Of a DNA stretch of 64,000 nucleotides, positions 49,438 to 60,812 are shown one piece after another. The notes below the pieces were generated by a model. That model made no database searches and was not told the DNA's origin. It saw nothing but the letters and a program-made list of their open reading frames with translations. A program made the translations under genes and the position numbers. The stretch covers positions 558,001-622,000 of the forward strand of contig JAIXMF010000004.1 in the NCBI GenBank assembly GCA_025201365.1, written 5' to 3'. Source of the DNA: Syncephalis plumigaleata (lineage: Eukaryota; Zoopagomycota; Zoopagomycetes; Zoopagales; Piptocephalidaceae). Numbering within the stretch: position 1 is the first letter of the stretch; the number at the start of each line of letters is the position of its first letter.

Positions 49438-52400
49438 TGAGTAGGCTAACTCCCGCTGTTATAGATGTGTCGAGACAGGAGACAAAACTATAAGTAAGAT
49501 GTACTATAATAATGATCGGATTAAATGGAATGTATGGGCTTGTATAATCTATAGCATGCATATAATTTATATATGAAATACACTACGGTACAATCTGTGG
49601 TTAATCTAAGTGAACGCATAAATCGAGTTTTGATAATGCTTTTAATAAAACGTAAATGCATATACCACATGTTTGAATGGAAAATATCAATTAGTGAATA
49701 GTATGAAGTAATGGACAGCTTGTCTTTATTGTATGTGTATAATGGCAGTAGAATGAAATAAATGGCTTACATTACTGATAGAAATACCGGAATAGTAGAA
49801 TGGAATGAGTGTATGAAATGACTGATACTAGATGAAAAGAAGAACGAGTAGGCTAGAATACAATGTCGATCTGGCAAGTAGAAGGTAATGAAGTAATAAT
49901 GGATAGGAAGGGATAGAATAGAAAGAGTGGTAGAAGTAAAAGGTACACGTCAATATAGATCAAAATGATTCATGTTTATTAATATTGCTAGTGGATGCTT
50001 GTCAATGATGGATGGCAATGAGTGTTGGCAATAAGCATTAGCATGGTTGATTATCCTGGTATGCTGTCGTTATTGTTGAATATTAGTTAATTGACATTTA
50101 GAATGGAATTAGTACATATTGTCTGGATATTGTCACTTGCATTAGCAATGAATAGAAATGTCAACTTACCGAATAGAATGGAAATAGTATGTAGCCAGCA
50201 TCATTGGCATTTGGATGTTCTAATTGTAATATTGTTAGTGTATTGTAATAAATGAACTTACCTGTAATTGATAACTATGAACGAACGAATGAATGAATGG
50301 TTATAATAAAGTAATAAATATGTTGTCCCCATCATATCCGTATACCGCCGCCACCGTGCCATCCTAGATGGAGCGCTATACAATGCTGAACGGTTGGAGA
50401 GCCTTGCGACACTATACCACTATACTGACAAATGTTATTACGCTAACATTCAGCAGTAGACACTACGGAGGCTGGCATATGGTCCATTCATTGCAAATGG
50501 CCATACACCACATTGGCAGCTTGGGGTGGTATTCAGTTGGCCAGCTAATTACCACCACTGACAACGTTGCCGCTCCGTAGCGGTTCATGATATATTTAAC
50601 CGAAGCGCATACGAGGGATCAGTAGATTAGCACATTGATACAAATGTATCTGTGCTAATAGGACATAACATAATAAAAAAGGATTGGGATGATGCAAAGA
50701 GAGAGTTTTGATGCATAAGCAAACATTATAAGATAATGTAAGCGGAGGAGATAGAAATACATAGAGACGTTATAAAGCAAAAACAGCAATAAAATATAAT
50801 AGCGTAGACATTAAGTATTGGAATAAGCAAACATACGTTGAATTATAGCAGCATTGGAATAGAATGATGCAAGAAAGAATGATTAGAAATACATAGATAT
50901 ATTACAGTTGAATAGGATAGCGCGAATAAAGAACGATTAAACACACACAGAAACATATCATTAAATAGTGTCAGTCACCATAATACCAAGTAAACTAGGC
51001 CCTTCTCCTTGAAGCAGCAACATGATGGTCAAATATCACGGCAAAGCATAGCTAAATGATATTATGATGGCAAATAACCTAAACACATATCAATATAGAA
51101 TAAAGATATGTATTCAAGCATTTGCAAACCGATACATTTCATAATACTCATATAATAAAGAGGCTACCCGGCTACATTAACAACTGAATGACCTGTAGAA
51201 ACAATGGTGACTTACCGTTTCTTTGGGTATCCAACATTCCCTAAGTAAATGTAGTTTACCATTGCTTTGCAGTAGCTTCATATTATACAAGCATATGAAT
51301 GTCCGCAAGCAAGTAGCGTAGAAGACGACACCCGTTACAGGCACCGACATCACACTGAGTTGAAAAAGAGTCAACTACGCTCATTACCACACTCAGCGCT
51401 ACGCTATACGCAAACAGTTTACAGAGCACTAACCTATTTCGCTATGTGTATGTTTAAACAAAGAAAGTGAAAGTGAAAGTAAAGAATGAAGAGTGAAGAG
51501 TGAAGTAATGAGAGAAGAAGAAAAGAAGAGTAGCGAGGAAGAAGCGAAGCTAAGCAAGCTGTAGAATCGAGCGCTATTTATTTGTTAAAATGACGTCGTT
51601 AATCGTCATTTGGTGATTCAAGTAAGTACTGATGATGCCTCATTGTAATTCATTTTGAAATTTAGTATGCCGATAACCATCCACTTCAATAATCCAACTT
51701 GATCATATCCTTGTATTTCATTTCATTTTATTTCTTATATATGATCTTTTTACTTGACCGTTACATAATAGTGTTTATTATAATAAAATCAGGTATGACA
51801 ACGTTTCAAAAGAGAGAGAAAGATATATCTAGTATGTGCAAAGGGCGCCGCCATTATTAACCATTTAGATTGCACGCTATTCTGTATTTGGCAATAAATG
51901 CTTTATTGATAGTGATAGTGCTACATTCTACTTCATTTCCTAGTTTAGCACCTACGATTATTTTATTACGAATGATTTGTCAATGAGATTAGTCGAGACA
52001 GCAGAGTGTATTAATGTGTGCGCTGATATACCGTTTATCAAAGGTGAAACGGTAAGTAACGCTAAAGTGGCACGTACCTGAATGAGTGGGACCAGCTCAA
52101 ACCAGGCGGAATCCTTATTGGTAGAGATGTAACGACGAACCAATCATCAGTAGAAGTATCACAAGCCATTACTAATGAGTGTCGTTTTTCGAGTTCATGT
52201 CATTAACATCTAGTATGTACATTTCCTATGTTGATCAATCTACTTCAAAATTGCTATTTTGCGGACGATTGCTATTGTATATGTATGAGTTAATAATGAC
52301 TCATTAAATCACCTGCTTACTCTACATGTAGTACAACGGAATCTCGCTTAATCCTAACAAGTGCACTCTTTCTCTATCCAAATATTTCTCTCCTTCAAAT

Positions 52401-52595
52401 GCGCGCACGTAATAATGACCGCATATGAATCATATGAGTCATATGAATCATCTACATCATCTACGTCATATATACTCTCTCTTTTCTCCAAAATCTTTCT
52501 GTTCCCATTTACATTACTCTTATTTACTACATTATAACTCCTTTCTACTTCATTCAGATTGCTCTCTTATTTATCTATCTATCTATCAATAGCGT
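49438..52595. other. AT-rich gene-poor region
   Basis: 3.2 kb without a convincing gene. 49680-50300 and 50700-50930 are A/G-rich with loosely repeated AATGGAATAG-like words. A GC-richer island at 50340-50590 has a 70-codon open frame without a domain. A minus-strand open segment at 51374-51217 ends at a GTAAGT donor downstream of a pyrimidine-rich, promoter-like stretch (51460-51560, minus strand). These could be exons of non-coding transcripts. No repeat of known class, tRNA or MITE copy was found. Confidence 0.5.
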
Positions 52596-52624
52596 GCACT
52601 GTAGTTAATGAACAACTACAGTGC
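52596..52624 (+). other. Perfect 11-bp hairpin
   Basis: GCACTGTAGTT (52596-52606) and AACTACAGTGC (52614-52624) are perfect inverted repeats around a 7-nt loop. It lies 15 nt before a GTAAGT donor (52640) and about 100 nt before the tandem structured motifs. As RNA it is a stable stem; as DNA it could be a protein site. Confidence 0.6.
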
Positions 52625-52727
52625 TTATTAATTAACAAGGTAAGTTAATTATTATTAGGACACGACATTTCATATTTGCTTTTAGGTACACCCTTTTAAA
52701 TGCTGTATCAAAAACTTGCATCGCCAA

Positions 52728-52910
52728 CGTGACTAGACCGCAAGGTGACAGACGGTACTCGCATGCCGCGGGACTCTAAAAGGCATGGGGTGTGTGATAT
52801 CCCGTCACGAGTAGGCCAATAGCTTGCGTATCGTCCCAGGTACCGACCAATTGTTTTCAGCATGCAATACTGTATATCACTGTTGTTGTTGAAAGCTGTT
52901 ATTGGTCTAC
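52728..52910 (+). ncRNA. Structured RNA motif, copy 1
   Basis: Predicted pairings on the + strand: CGTGAC 52728-52733 with GTCACG 52804-52809; GNRA hairpin ACC-GCAA-GGT 52737-52746; CATGCC 52762-52767 with GGCATG 52782-52787; GGG/CCC hairpin 52787-52789/52801-52803. The closing helix is GTAGGCCAATA 52811-52821 with TATTGGTCTAC 52900-52910 (11 bp, one G-U). Two long-range pairings cross these: CGGTAC 52753-52758 with GTACCG 52840-52845, and GGGAC 52770-52774 with GTCCC 52833-52837. The G-U pair and GNRA loop support this strand. Class unknown: possibly a ribozyme or riboswitch aptamer. Confidence 0.7.
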
Positions 52911-52927
52911 GAGATGCAGTAAATGAT

Positions 52928-53097
52928 CGTGACTAGACCGCAAGGTGACAGACGGTACTCGCATGCCGCGGGACTTTAAAAGGCATGGGACACATACAGC
53001 CCGTCACGAACAGATTTGATGACTAGCGTATCGTCCCAGGTACCGACAACAACGCGCGGTAGGTGACGATCTGCCGTGCGCCGTTATCAAATCTGTT
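52928..53097 (+). ncRNA. Structured RNA motif, copy 2
   Basis: Same architecture exactly 200 bp downstream. The first 48 nt (52928-52975) are identical to copy 1, as is the 22-nt block 53026-53047. All core pairings recur: CGTGAC/GTCACG 52928-52933/53003-53008, CATGCC/GGCATG, CGGTAC/GTACCG, GGGAC/GTCCC. The closing helix is 53009-53020 with 53086-53097 (12 bp, perfect). It has no sequence similarity to copy 1's helix, so it is compensatory change along its whole length. The inner hairpin (CGGTAG 53057-53062 with CTGCCG 53071-53076) also differs in sequence from copy 1. Confidence 0.72.
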
Positions 53098-53198
53098 TTG
53101 TCATTTACTAGATGTTTGATACTAAATGAGCATGGGGTCTTCTTTCTTTAATGGTAAGCCTTTATTATTAATTAACTAATAGCTTTACTAACACACAG

Positions 53199-55501
53199 CA
53201 ATAGCACAAATGATTAGAATTTATTTAATGATGTGCTACCTTCTATTAATTACAAGGTTACCACTTGAGACATTACATCTAGCTTTTACTAATACGATTT
53301 GGATACAACATTTATTACATCGTTATAAATTCACTAATAAATTCTGCTTATTCAATTATCTCACTTCATATCATACATATTGCTCACTCATGTCATTTCT
53401 ACATTATTCTGCCATTTCAATATTGGCATCATTTCTCGTTCCTACTAACTAATCTTATTATACGTTTTTATTTAATCCATTACATACTAGATCGCTCATT
53501 CCACCATTACTTTCATACACTCCCTTTCGCTCTCTTTATTCATTATGACTATTTATTTCCATCATTCTATCTTATCCCACTACATATACATGCTTGTCAC
53601 TACTGTCAGTTCACACTGCATGTATCCACTATTCCACCTATTGCTCATTCCCCTTGTTATTTACTTCTTTACATAGCACGCGTCTTATTCGTATCAACTG
53701 CATTCCAGTTATTTCCCTTGTTTCCCTTTCCCTTCTTTACCAATATGCGTCCTCTTCGTGCTAATCTCATTTCCCTTGTCAGTAAACAACACGCGTCTAC
53801 TTCCTCTTGACTATATGCTAATTATTCCTCTCCTTCTATTTACTTGTTCACTTTCTCAGTAATACGCGTCTTTTTCTTGTCATTCGTATTCCACTTACTC
53901 CCTCTTTCACTTTAGCATACACCTTACCAATAGTAGCTATTCTGCCATACTATCTCTATGCCGTTTATTTATTTCTTTGTTTTCCTCTTGCTCTATCCTA
54001 TCTACATGCTCACTTGTCGTTATTATTACTATATCAATAAGTATTGTTTGTTGTTCGCTCTAGTCCTTTGTTTTCTATCACTGTCTTGCTTATTTATCAA
54101 TGTTTAAGCGTTTACTGCTCTCGTTGTAATATGCACCTTTCACTTTTACCACTCTTTTCCGTCATCTGTTTGTATGCCACCCTTACGTCATGCTTTTATT
54201 TGTATTTTTATTTGTTTATTGCCATCTCCATACTTTATTAACTTACAAGCATACACTGCTTCTTCGAATAAACTGGCATACGTGTTCATGCACTCTTCCT
54301 TGCTCATTCCTTGCTCATTCGTGACAAGTCAGTCATTCTACTAGTTACTGCTTGTTTATTACATTGTTTATCGTGTATTCACTTTGTTCACTCGTTGCTA
54401 CTCCTACGCCATTAACCGTAAGCATTATCAACATAGTTTATTTAATGATACACGATTTAAAATGCTCATTGAATACAGCCAACTGCTCTATCCTTATCTA
54501 TGGTGGCTTATTCTTTGTCCATTTCTATTTTGTTTGCAGTAGTCTACTGCACTTTGCTTCTACTCGTGCACTAATACCAATATGATATACACTACATGTC
54601 TGATACACCTCATTAATAAAACTGTACGTAGACTAGCACATTTCAACCAAAGCAATACAAACAATACAAGTATGCATAAATATACAGGTCAATAATACAT
54701 CGATACAAGTTCATCTGGTCTATTAATCCATTATTCTATTGCGTAAACATTAAATACTAACTGCTCCATTCAATCATCTAGCCATTTATTAAATAAATAT
54801 GCGTAATCTATTTTACTTTAGAAGCAGTTATTAACTGACCAATATCATGAGCTAATCATGATATTTATACATATCAATGGAGCAATCAATATAATTGTTT
54901 ACAATATTTATTACTATCTCACATGTACATAAATTATAGACGCGATCAGACGATAACCCGGCATGTTACAGTTTAACATAATATTCACACTAATAGAAGA
55001 CAGCAGTAGTATGCTAGAGGGAGAGAAAAACAAAATCCATATCATTTGCATAGACAAGCATATCGTTCATTACGACTGATTAATGCAAATCGTCTCATAT
55101 CTACCATTACTTCAATAGCATTGTAGCATAGATAGGATTTCATTATACACCTCTATATAATGTAAAGCTGACCAGAATTTGATGCAAGCCTTGCTACTTG
55201 CAGGATTGATAACTATACTCTAACCATGAAGCGTATAATGGTAAGGCACACACACACAATTATTGGAAGGTGGTGGTTGACACCTACGCCAATCAAAGTA
55301 GCGATTACCAATGTAACTAGACCATAAACGATATGAGCAGTCTAAACTAGCATAGTGGCAATAGTGATAGTAGCATATCCCTTATTCATCCTAGTAGTCA
55401 TTACGGTCGCTCTGCTTGGAACGCTTTCATTTCTTCTTGGACTATTTGTCAGTCGTGTTAGTATACCCTTTTCCTCTGTAAACAGAAAGTGCCATCGTGT
55501 A
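53199..55501. other. Pyrimidine-rich gene-poor region
   Basis: After a possible acceptor at 53198 there is an 80-codon hydrophobic open frame (53210-53452) without homology clues; it could be chance. From 53450 to 54600 the + strand is strongly C/T-rich, with ACGCGT words near 53680, 53792 and 53866. From 54600 on it is AT-rich without features. No protein gene is supported. Confidence 0.5.
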
Positions 55502-57083
55502 TTACTTACATCTTCCTAAATGTTGTTCTATTTGCTGTTTCTGCTCGCGTAGTAATTTCTCCTCGCCACGTAACGATTGTAGTTGTTCAGTCATTGCTTT
55601 CTTACTAGCAATAGTATTGGTAATTTTCGACTATGATTCCATTGTGATTAGTGAACTTGTTTTTCCTTCCTCCCTACTAGTTACATCATTCCTACTTACT
55701 TGATATTCCTTAATGCGTTCCATATCTGTATTCATACGCGTGGTATCCGCGTGTAGAACCATATGTTGTTGTGCTACCTCTAATCGCGATTCAGTATCTG
55801 TAATAATAGTTTGCAACCTGCATATTTGTTTGTTATCATCGTTGTCTTCTGAATAAAAAGTGAATGTATGATCGATGAATTAGCACTTACTTTACCACAT
55901 CATGTCGAATATCACGAATACGCGAGCGATTTCTTCGTATTTGCTCATTTACTTCACCTAGCGCAGTATGACAACTGTTCTGCATCTCCATTACATCTTG
56001 CACTAATCGTGCTAATGATTCACGTCGACGCACACTAGATGAGCAGTAAAGAGATATCAGTCATTAGTATTAGTCCAGCTGATATAGTATGATTGCATTA
56101 TTTATAAATATATACATACCTAGAATTACGCTGTATAGGAGGACTCATGACAGCGTGTGATTCCTCGGTCGATGTAAACAGTTCATTGAATTCAATACTA
56201 GGTATTCGGCATAGACGTCGTTCCCTATTCGTGCTTGATACGGATGATCTTCTGCTTAGGTACGCGTCGTGCGTGTGTTCATTCTGACATGCCATATCAC
56301 AGGAGAACTTGTGTGGACATCGATTCCAAAAGTATTCATTTAAATCCAAATGCGATTGTCGTTCTATACTACGCTCCAGATCCAGTTCCGATAGGTGTAT
56401 ACTGTGCCGTGGTACATCTGCCAGAATGGAACTACTAGTATCGGAGCATGCCTCCTCAATCTCTGATAGTAAATAAGGTTTTGGTCGAATGGACGAGAGA
56501 CTAGCATTACTATTTGATCGCGACCTTAGTAATAATGGTCGAGCTGGTCGGCCTACCATTGGATATATACAGATATACACGGAAGGTATGATAGCAAGCT
56601 CGTTGGTTAGATTAAATGAATAAGTAAACGATACGCATACTGTACGTGACATTGCTTACCCGTTGATCTATTGGATAGAATGGTATCACTACTGTCATAT
56701 CGTTTGATGGTAAGCGACTGCTTGTGCGCTTGTGATCGCCATTGTTCATTCTCTGAGGTTAGCGAGGCCACACGCTCTTGTTCACGATAGCAATTGGCCT
56801 GTAGATGCTCCAATTGACTCGTTAGTTGTCGATGCTCGAGTGCTCGTTCACGTCGCTCCAACTGTAGAACACGGACCAGCTCTTTCTCCGCCTTGATATG
56901 CTCTCGATTACGTCGACGTAGCATGAGGATAGTCTCGCGGCTTTGTTCAATCTCCTTGGCTAGTTTATCTATCTCGCTTAGTAGCGACACACGTTGTCGA
57001 TCAACTTCCACTCGTGACGGCGGACGTCGTTGTGCTGCGTGGCAGAGTGCTTCGAGTTGCGAGTATAAAGACGCAACTGACAT
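55502..57083 (-). CDS. Coiled-coil protein of unknown function
   Basis: Five or more exons on the minus strand. Exon 1 (57083-56660) starts MSVASLYSQLEALCHAAQRR and is an almost continuous coiled coil (SLLSEIDKLAKEIEQSRET..., LERRERALEHRQLTSQLEHL). Exon 2 (56552-56120) is Ser/Arg-rich and low in structure (RSRSNSNASLSSIRPKPYL, SRRSSVSSTNRERR), suggesting phosphorylation. Later exons return to coiled coil (MEMQNSCHTALGEVNEQIRR, SRLEVAQQHMVLHADTTRM, LRGEEKLLREQKQQIEQHLG). The last exon reads through to a stop at 55502. A further splice is possible at that point. It shares no motif I can name; a spindle-pole, septum or trafficking scaffold would be typical but is only a guess. Confidence 0.7.
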
Positions 57084-57477
57084 GGTCAGAATTCAAACCA
57101 AAATGAATGAGCGTATACGACAACAATCAGTTTTGGACGGCGTTAAGGGACAAGTCTATGCGGGTAGAGGCAAAGCCTATTAATATCATTCATTAAATGC
57201 CACCCTACTTGTTGTGACAGCGGTGCATATGCTTGTGTGTATGCATGCTTGTGTGTGTGCTTGTATGCTTGTATGCTTGTGTGTGTGTGTGTACGGGGTA
57301 GAACGCGTTGACGCTTTAGGACGTTTTCATCATTAACGCATTTTTATTGGTTACATAGTGCAGAAGCCACAAACAAAGAAGGCGTGTAAAAGCAGCAGTC
57401 GGTCGAGGAGATATGCACTCCGTAGACCATTCAATGAGCCAATAATTGCTATTGCTCTCTATCTCGCTCTTTGTCTT
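57084..57477. other. Intergenic with TG microsatellite
   Basis: Gap between two leftward genes, with an imperfect TG/TG-CT tract at about 57225-57292. No gene. Confidence 0.6.
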
Positions 57478-58780
57478 TTACAGACGCTTTGCAGATTTAC
57501 GAACTGGACGTCGAGACAACATGGCAAGCATGATGGCAGTTAATGCCGATAGACTATACCTAATGTTGATATATCATAAGAATGATCGTATAAATAAAAG
57601 ACGAATGAAAGATGAAATGAAATGAGATAGAGGTCTATTTGCTAATAATTCAATTATGCAACCACTTACCAAGTAAACGCATACTGAGCATGCATGTTAC
57701 GTACTTCGACCACCGGTGGTCGTCCAATGGGTATACCCTTGTCAGTGAGTTCACTATAAACACTGGGCGATTCATCTATGTATGTATTTTAGTATAAATA
57801 TATCAATGGATATCATACACGCCCCTACTATTTACCTGAAAGTGCCTCTAGTAGAATGGCACTTGCTCCCACATGAGCTGCCATTTCGGCAACGTTGACG
57901 TTAAACCATTTGTCATGTTCCGGTTCGTTATTAGGAGAGAAAGCATTTCTCTATTGATTGTTAATACCGAATAGAATAAAACAGCTACACTCTATAACCG
58001 TCATGCTACTATCCTTACCATTTCATCCTGACGTAGCATGCCCTCTATGATGATCTCGCCCTCTATCTATAATGCGTATAAACTAGTTAATATGCTTATA
58101 TCAGATTTATGTTACAGTGTCGTTCATATACCAAACTATCCGGACGTGAACTCTGCTCCTTTTTATCAAGTGGAATCCAGCCTCGTTTCACTAGGATTAC
58201 TTGACTGTAATGACAATTAGTACTAATACCGTTATCGAACAACATAGTATCATTTACCCGTTATCGCGTCGGAATGGTGTTATAATAAAGTAGCCTACGG
58301 ATCCTTCACCTCGCGTACGTGGTCCCATCAATATCTCCTGATCGTGAAGAAATGTACCACGAGCGTAGAAGCGACGATATTCGAGTTGAGGATATCGTTC
58401 AGGTCTATCCAGTGCATCAATATCCATATCAAAGACACTTACTCGATGTATACATCAATCTACACCGATACTTACCGGATTATCTTGGGTAGAATTACCG
58501 CGGGTAACTTACTACGCTCTTCAAGATCGTGAATTAGACCAACCTTCCAACGAAGTCGCTGCACCTGCCAGGTACCAAGACCAAATGTAGCCAGCGGGAT
58601 AGTCGCCATACAAAGAAGCTTCCAGGTGGCAGGTCGCGTAGTTACCGATTTATTCGGACGGAAATTCGTACTATAATCACGACTACTAATGAGACGCGAT
58701 AGTCGGTGAGTTTCTGCTCGTTGTAATTGCAACGGCCAGGTCCATAAACGACGAGTAGTCATATAACAATGACGCAGCAT
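57478..58780 (-). CDS. SURF1: SURF1, cytochrome c oxidase assembly factor
   Basis: Inner mitochondrial membrane protein for complex IV assembly (yeast Shy1). Seven or eight exons on the minus strand; the ATG is at 58780. The N-terminus is Arg-rich and presequence-like (MLRHCYMTTRRLWTWP). The first transmembrane segment carries the hallmark TFGLGTWQVQRLRWK. Further SURF1 motifs: YRRFYARGTFLHDQEILMGPR, VILVKRGWIPLDKK, EGMLRQDEM, FSPNNEPEHDKWFNV, MAAHVGASAILLEAL, GRPPVVEVRNMHAQYAFTW, then the second membrane helix YSLSALTAIMLAM and a basic end. The intron after exon 1 is unusually short (about 38 nt, 58475-58438). No frame changes. Confidence 0.95.
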
Positions 58781-59012
58781 AGTTCTATTATTATAGCAAT
58801 AGACGCGAGTAAATGAAAAGTAAATAACAATATAATAGTAGGAAGAGGAGAGAGAGAAAGAAAGAACAATTTCACTTTACTATTATTACTAATATTACTA
58901 TTGAATTGTGGAATCCGCTCGCTTTATTCAAATTATCAATGATTATCAACAAGTCGCGATTTCTAGTCTTGTCTTATTGCCATACTACGACTTGTTCAAT
59001 TTGATGTATATC
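58781..59012. other. Short intergenic region
   Basis: Purine-rich (58840-58870) promoter side of SURF1 and downstream side of the Rpn5 gene; both are transcribed leftward. No other feature. Confidence 0.55.
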
Positions 59013-60812
59013 CTATACAGCACGCGTAATACGATGGACCATCTCTTCCTTATTGATCAAATGCGTCGTCTTCTCCACGAGATCCATAAGACGATCCACG
59101 TCACGCGACCAATCATTTAGAATCTGAACAGGATCTCGACTGGCAGCGAATGTAATAATGCCTGCTGGTCGATCAATACGCGCGTGAACTGTCTTTGACA
59201 CGACTAGACGACAAAGGAACTCTTCCGCTTCCTAATAGTCATATCAGATGATAACAAGACATGTTAGCTAGTTAGGTAGTGGTAACAGTAATAATATTGC
59301 TATAATAGATACGTACATCATGATCGAGATCCAACAATTGTGCTAGGCGTACCATTGTAATACGAGTGTAGTATTTAGCGACAACTCGAATGTTCTACTA
59401 TTTGTTAGTACGTAGTCTATATGGCAATAGATGCTGATATCAATTACTTACATGTTCCACAATACGATGGTGTAAATCCTTCCATCGCTTCTCTCCTCCG
59501 TCAATCTCTGTGCCGAACACTGATGTCTGTCGAAGTGTATTGCCGTAGTATTCCTCGATACGTGGCCAACGCATAATCTCATCGGTAATGAAGTTCTTAA
59601 CCAAAGAACTAGCGAGTAATGCGAGTAATTAGTCAACTACTTGACAATGTAAGCAAATAGTCATTCACGTATCCACTTACTGATAGTATGGCAATTTGGC
59701 CAATGAAGGATCCTCGTAAATACGATGCAATAGATCATACTGTTCATTATCGTATGGGGCAAGAACAGCAAATAGTACGGCATTTTGTAGCACTTCCTTC
59801 CATCGTTCCTCATCCTCCTTAATCGATGGCGTATCGTAGACTTGTCGGTAGAATTTACACACTTCTAGATGTTGACCTTCATGAAGAGCGTGTCGAATCA
59901 TCAAGTCGTAGTAACGTAGTTTCAAGTCTTGATTGGCAGCATCTTTAAAGAATCGCGTATTAATCTTGCGACTAATAATCTGCGTACGAACGTAGTCTTG
60001 TCTAGCTAGACAGAGACGCATCTGTTCAAGGATAAAGTCGGTCTTTTCACGACGTTCCATAGAACCGAATGTTTCCACCTAAAGAGAAGAGATTAAGGAA
60101 GAGGATAATGATTAGAATGGAATAGAGTAACATCTCTTGTTTATCGAGAATGATACACACTTGTAGTTCCTGCAAGATATCGGCAGCTTGTTCCAGGTCA
60201 CCTTCATCTTCCTTAATCTTGGCGAGCATACGTGTGAGACGAGCACGCTCCACTTCCACGTATATCTTGCCTTCTGTTACAGTGCGTAGTGTAGTGATAA
60301 GTGCCATATGTGCCGCAGTATCAGCTAGTTCTGGCAAATACGACATTGCTTCCTGAACCATACGTGTGATAGCCTATATAGAAATGTGGTCCCTTTTAAT
60401 AACTACTCTACATGTTGATTCTTGTATCGACAAACACTTACTTGTTTAAGTTGACCATGCTTCTTCGTCAATAGCGTAATCATCTCGTTAAGCTTTGTCC
60501 ATTGACCAGTCTGCTTGCATAACCGACAAACATGCACTAGAATACGCGTGGTAGAAGCAAGATCTGCCGACTATATTAAATAACAAAGCAAAGATAATAA
60601 TAACTGATTAATAGAGGGTCATCGTCGTAAACTGGTCATCTTCTTACTTGACGTGTCTGTTTCTCGAGAGCTAGCAATCGTTCAAGTGCTGCATCTAATT
60701 GATCAGACTGCGATTGTGCTAGTGTTTCCGTCTCTGCAACTAGTGCTTCAGATTCGGCCGTGAAATCCTTTTCTTTAAGCCGATTATCGGCCATATATGG
60801 TTCAGTCTCCAT
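59013..60812 (-). CDS. RPN5: 26S proteasome lid subunit Rpn5/PSMD12
   Basis: Non-ATPase subunit of the 19S lid. Exons 60812-60648, 60570-60442, 60373-60161, 60078-59681, 59608-59452, 59394-59317 and 59231-59013 give 452 residues, close to human PSMD12. It is an all-helical repeat protein: N-terminal helices (SESEALVAETETLA-type), then TPR-like helices including ICRKIN-type RTQIISRKINTRFF and KLRYYDLMIRHALHEG. The C-terminal PCI domain is recognisable from RVVAKYYTRITMVRLAQLL, EAEEFLCRLVVSKTVHARID and GIITF, ending in a helical tail (DLVEKTTHLINKEEMVHR). All phases agree and there are no frame errors. Confidence 0.96.

Larger units (their letters stand above)
52640..53111 (+). other. Putative intron enclosing the tandem RNA motifs
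   Basis: A strong donor (AAG-GTAAGTTAA) at 52640 and an acceptor TTTACTAG at 53111 bracket both motifs. A second small intron 53154-53198 (ATG-GTAAGC ... TACTAACACACAG) may follow. The alternative is one intron 52640-53198. It is longer than usual here, where introns mostly run 45-110 nt. No flanking protein-coding exon was found, so the host transcript may be non-coding. Confidence 0.4.

Noticed and set aside
50368-50580. 70-codon open frame starting with ATG
   Set aside because: No domain, no signal peptide and no conserved pattern; kept only as a compositional island.
52728-53097. Group I intron or twister-sister ribozyme
   Set aside because: GACTAGACC and CCGCAAGG...GACGG recall these classes, but the group I P/Q/R/S set and the full twister-sister loops are not present and the pairing topology differs.
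52728-53097. Terminal repeats of a DNA transposon
   Set aside because: The copies are direct, not inverted. Their variable parts preserve pairing rather than sequence, and the G-U pair is meaningful only as RNA.
53210-53452. 80-codon hydrophobic open frame after the tandem RNA motifs
   Set aside because: Low-complexity composition expected from C/T-rich DNA and no family resemblance; not called as a gene, though worth testing as a regulated target.
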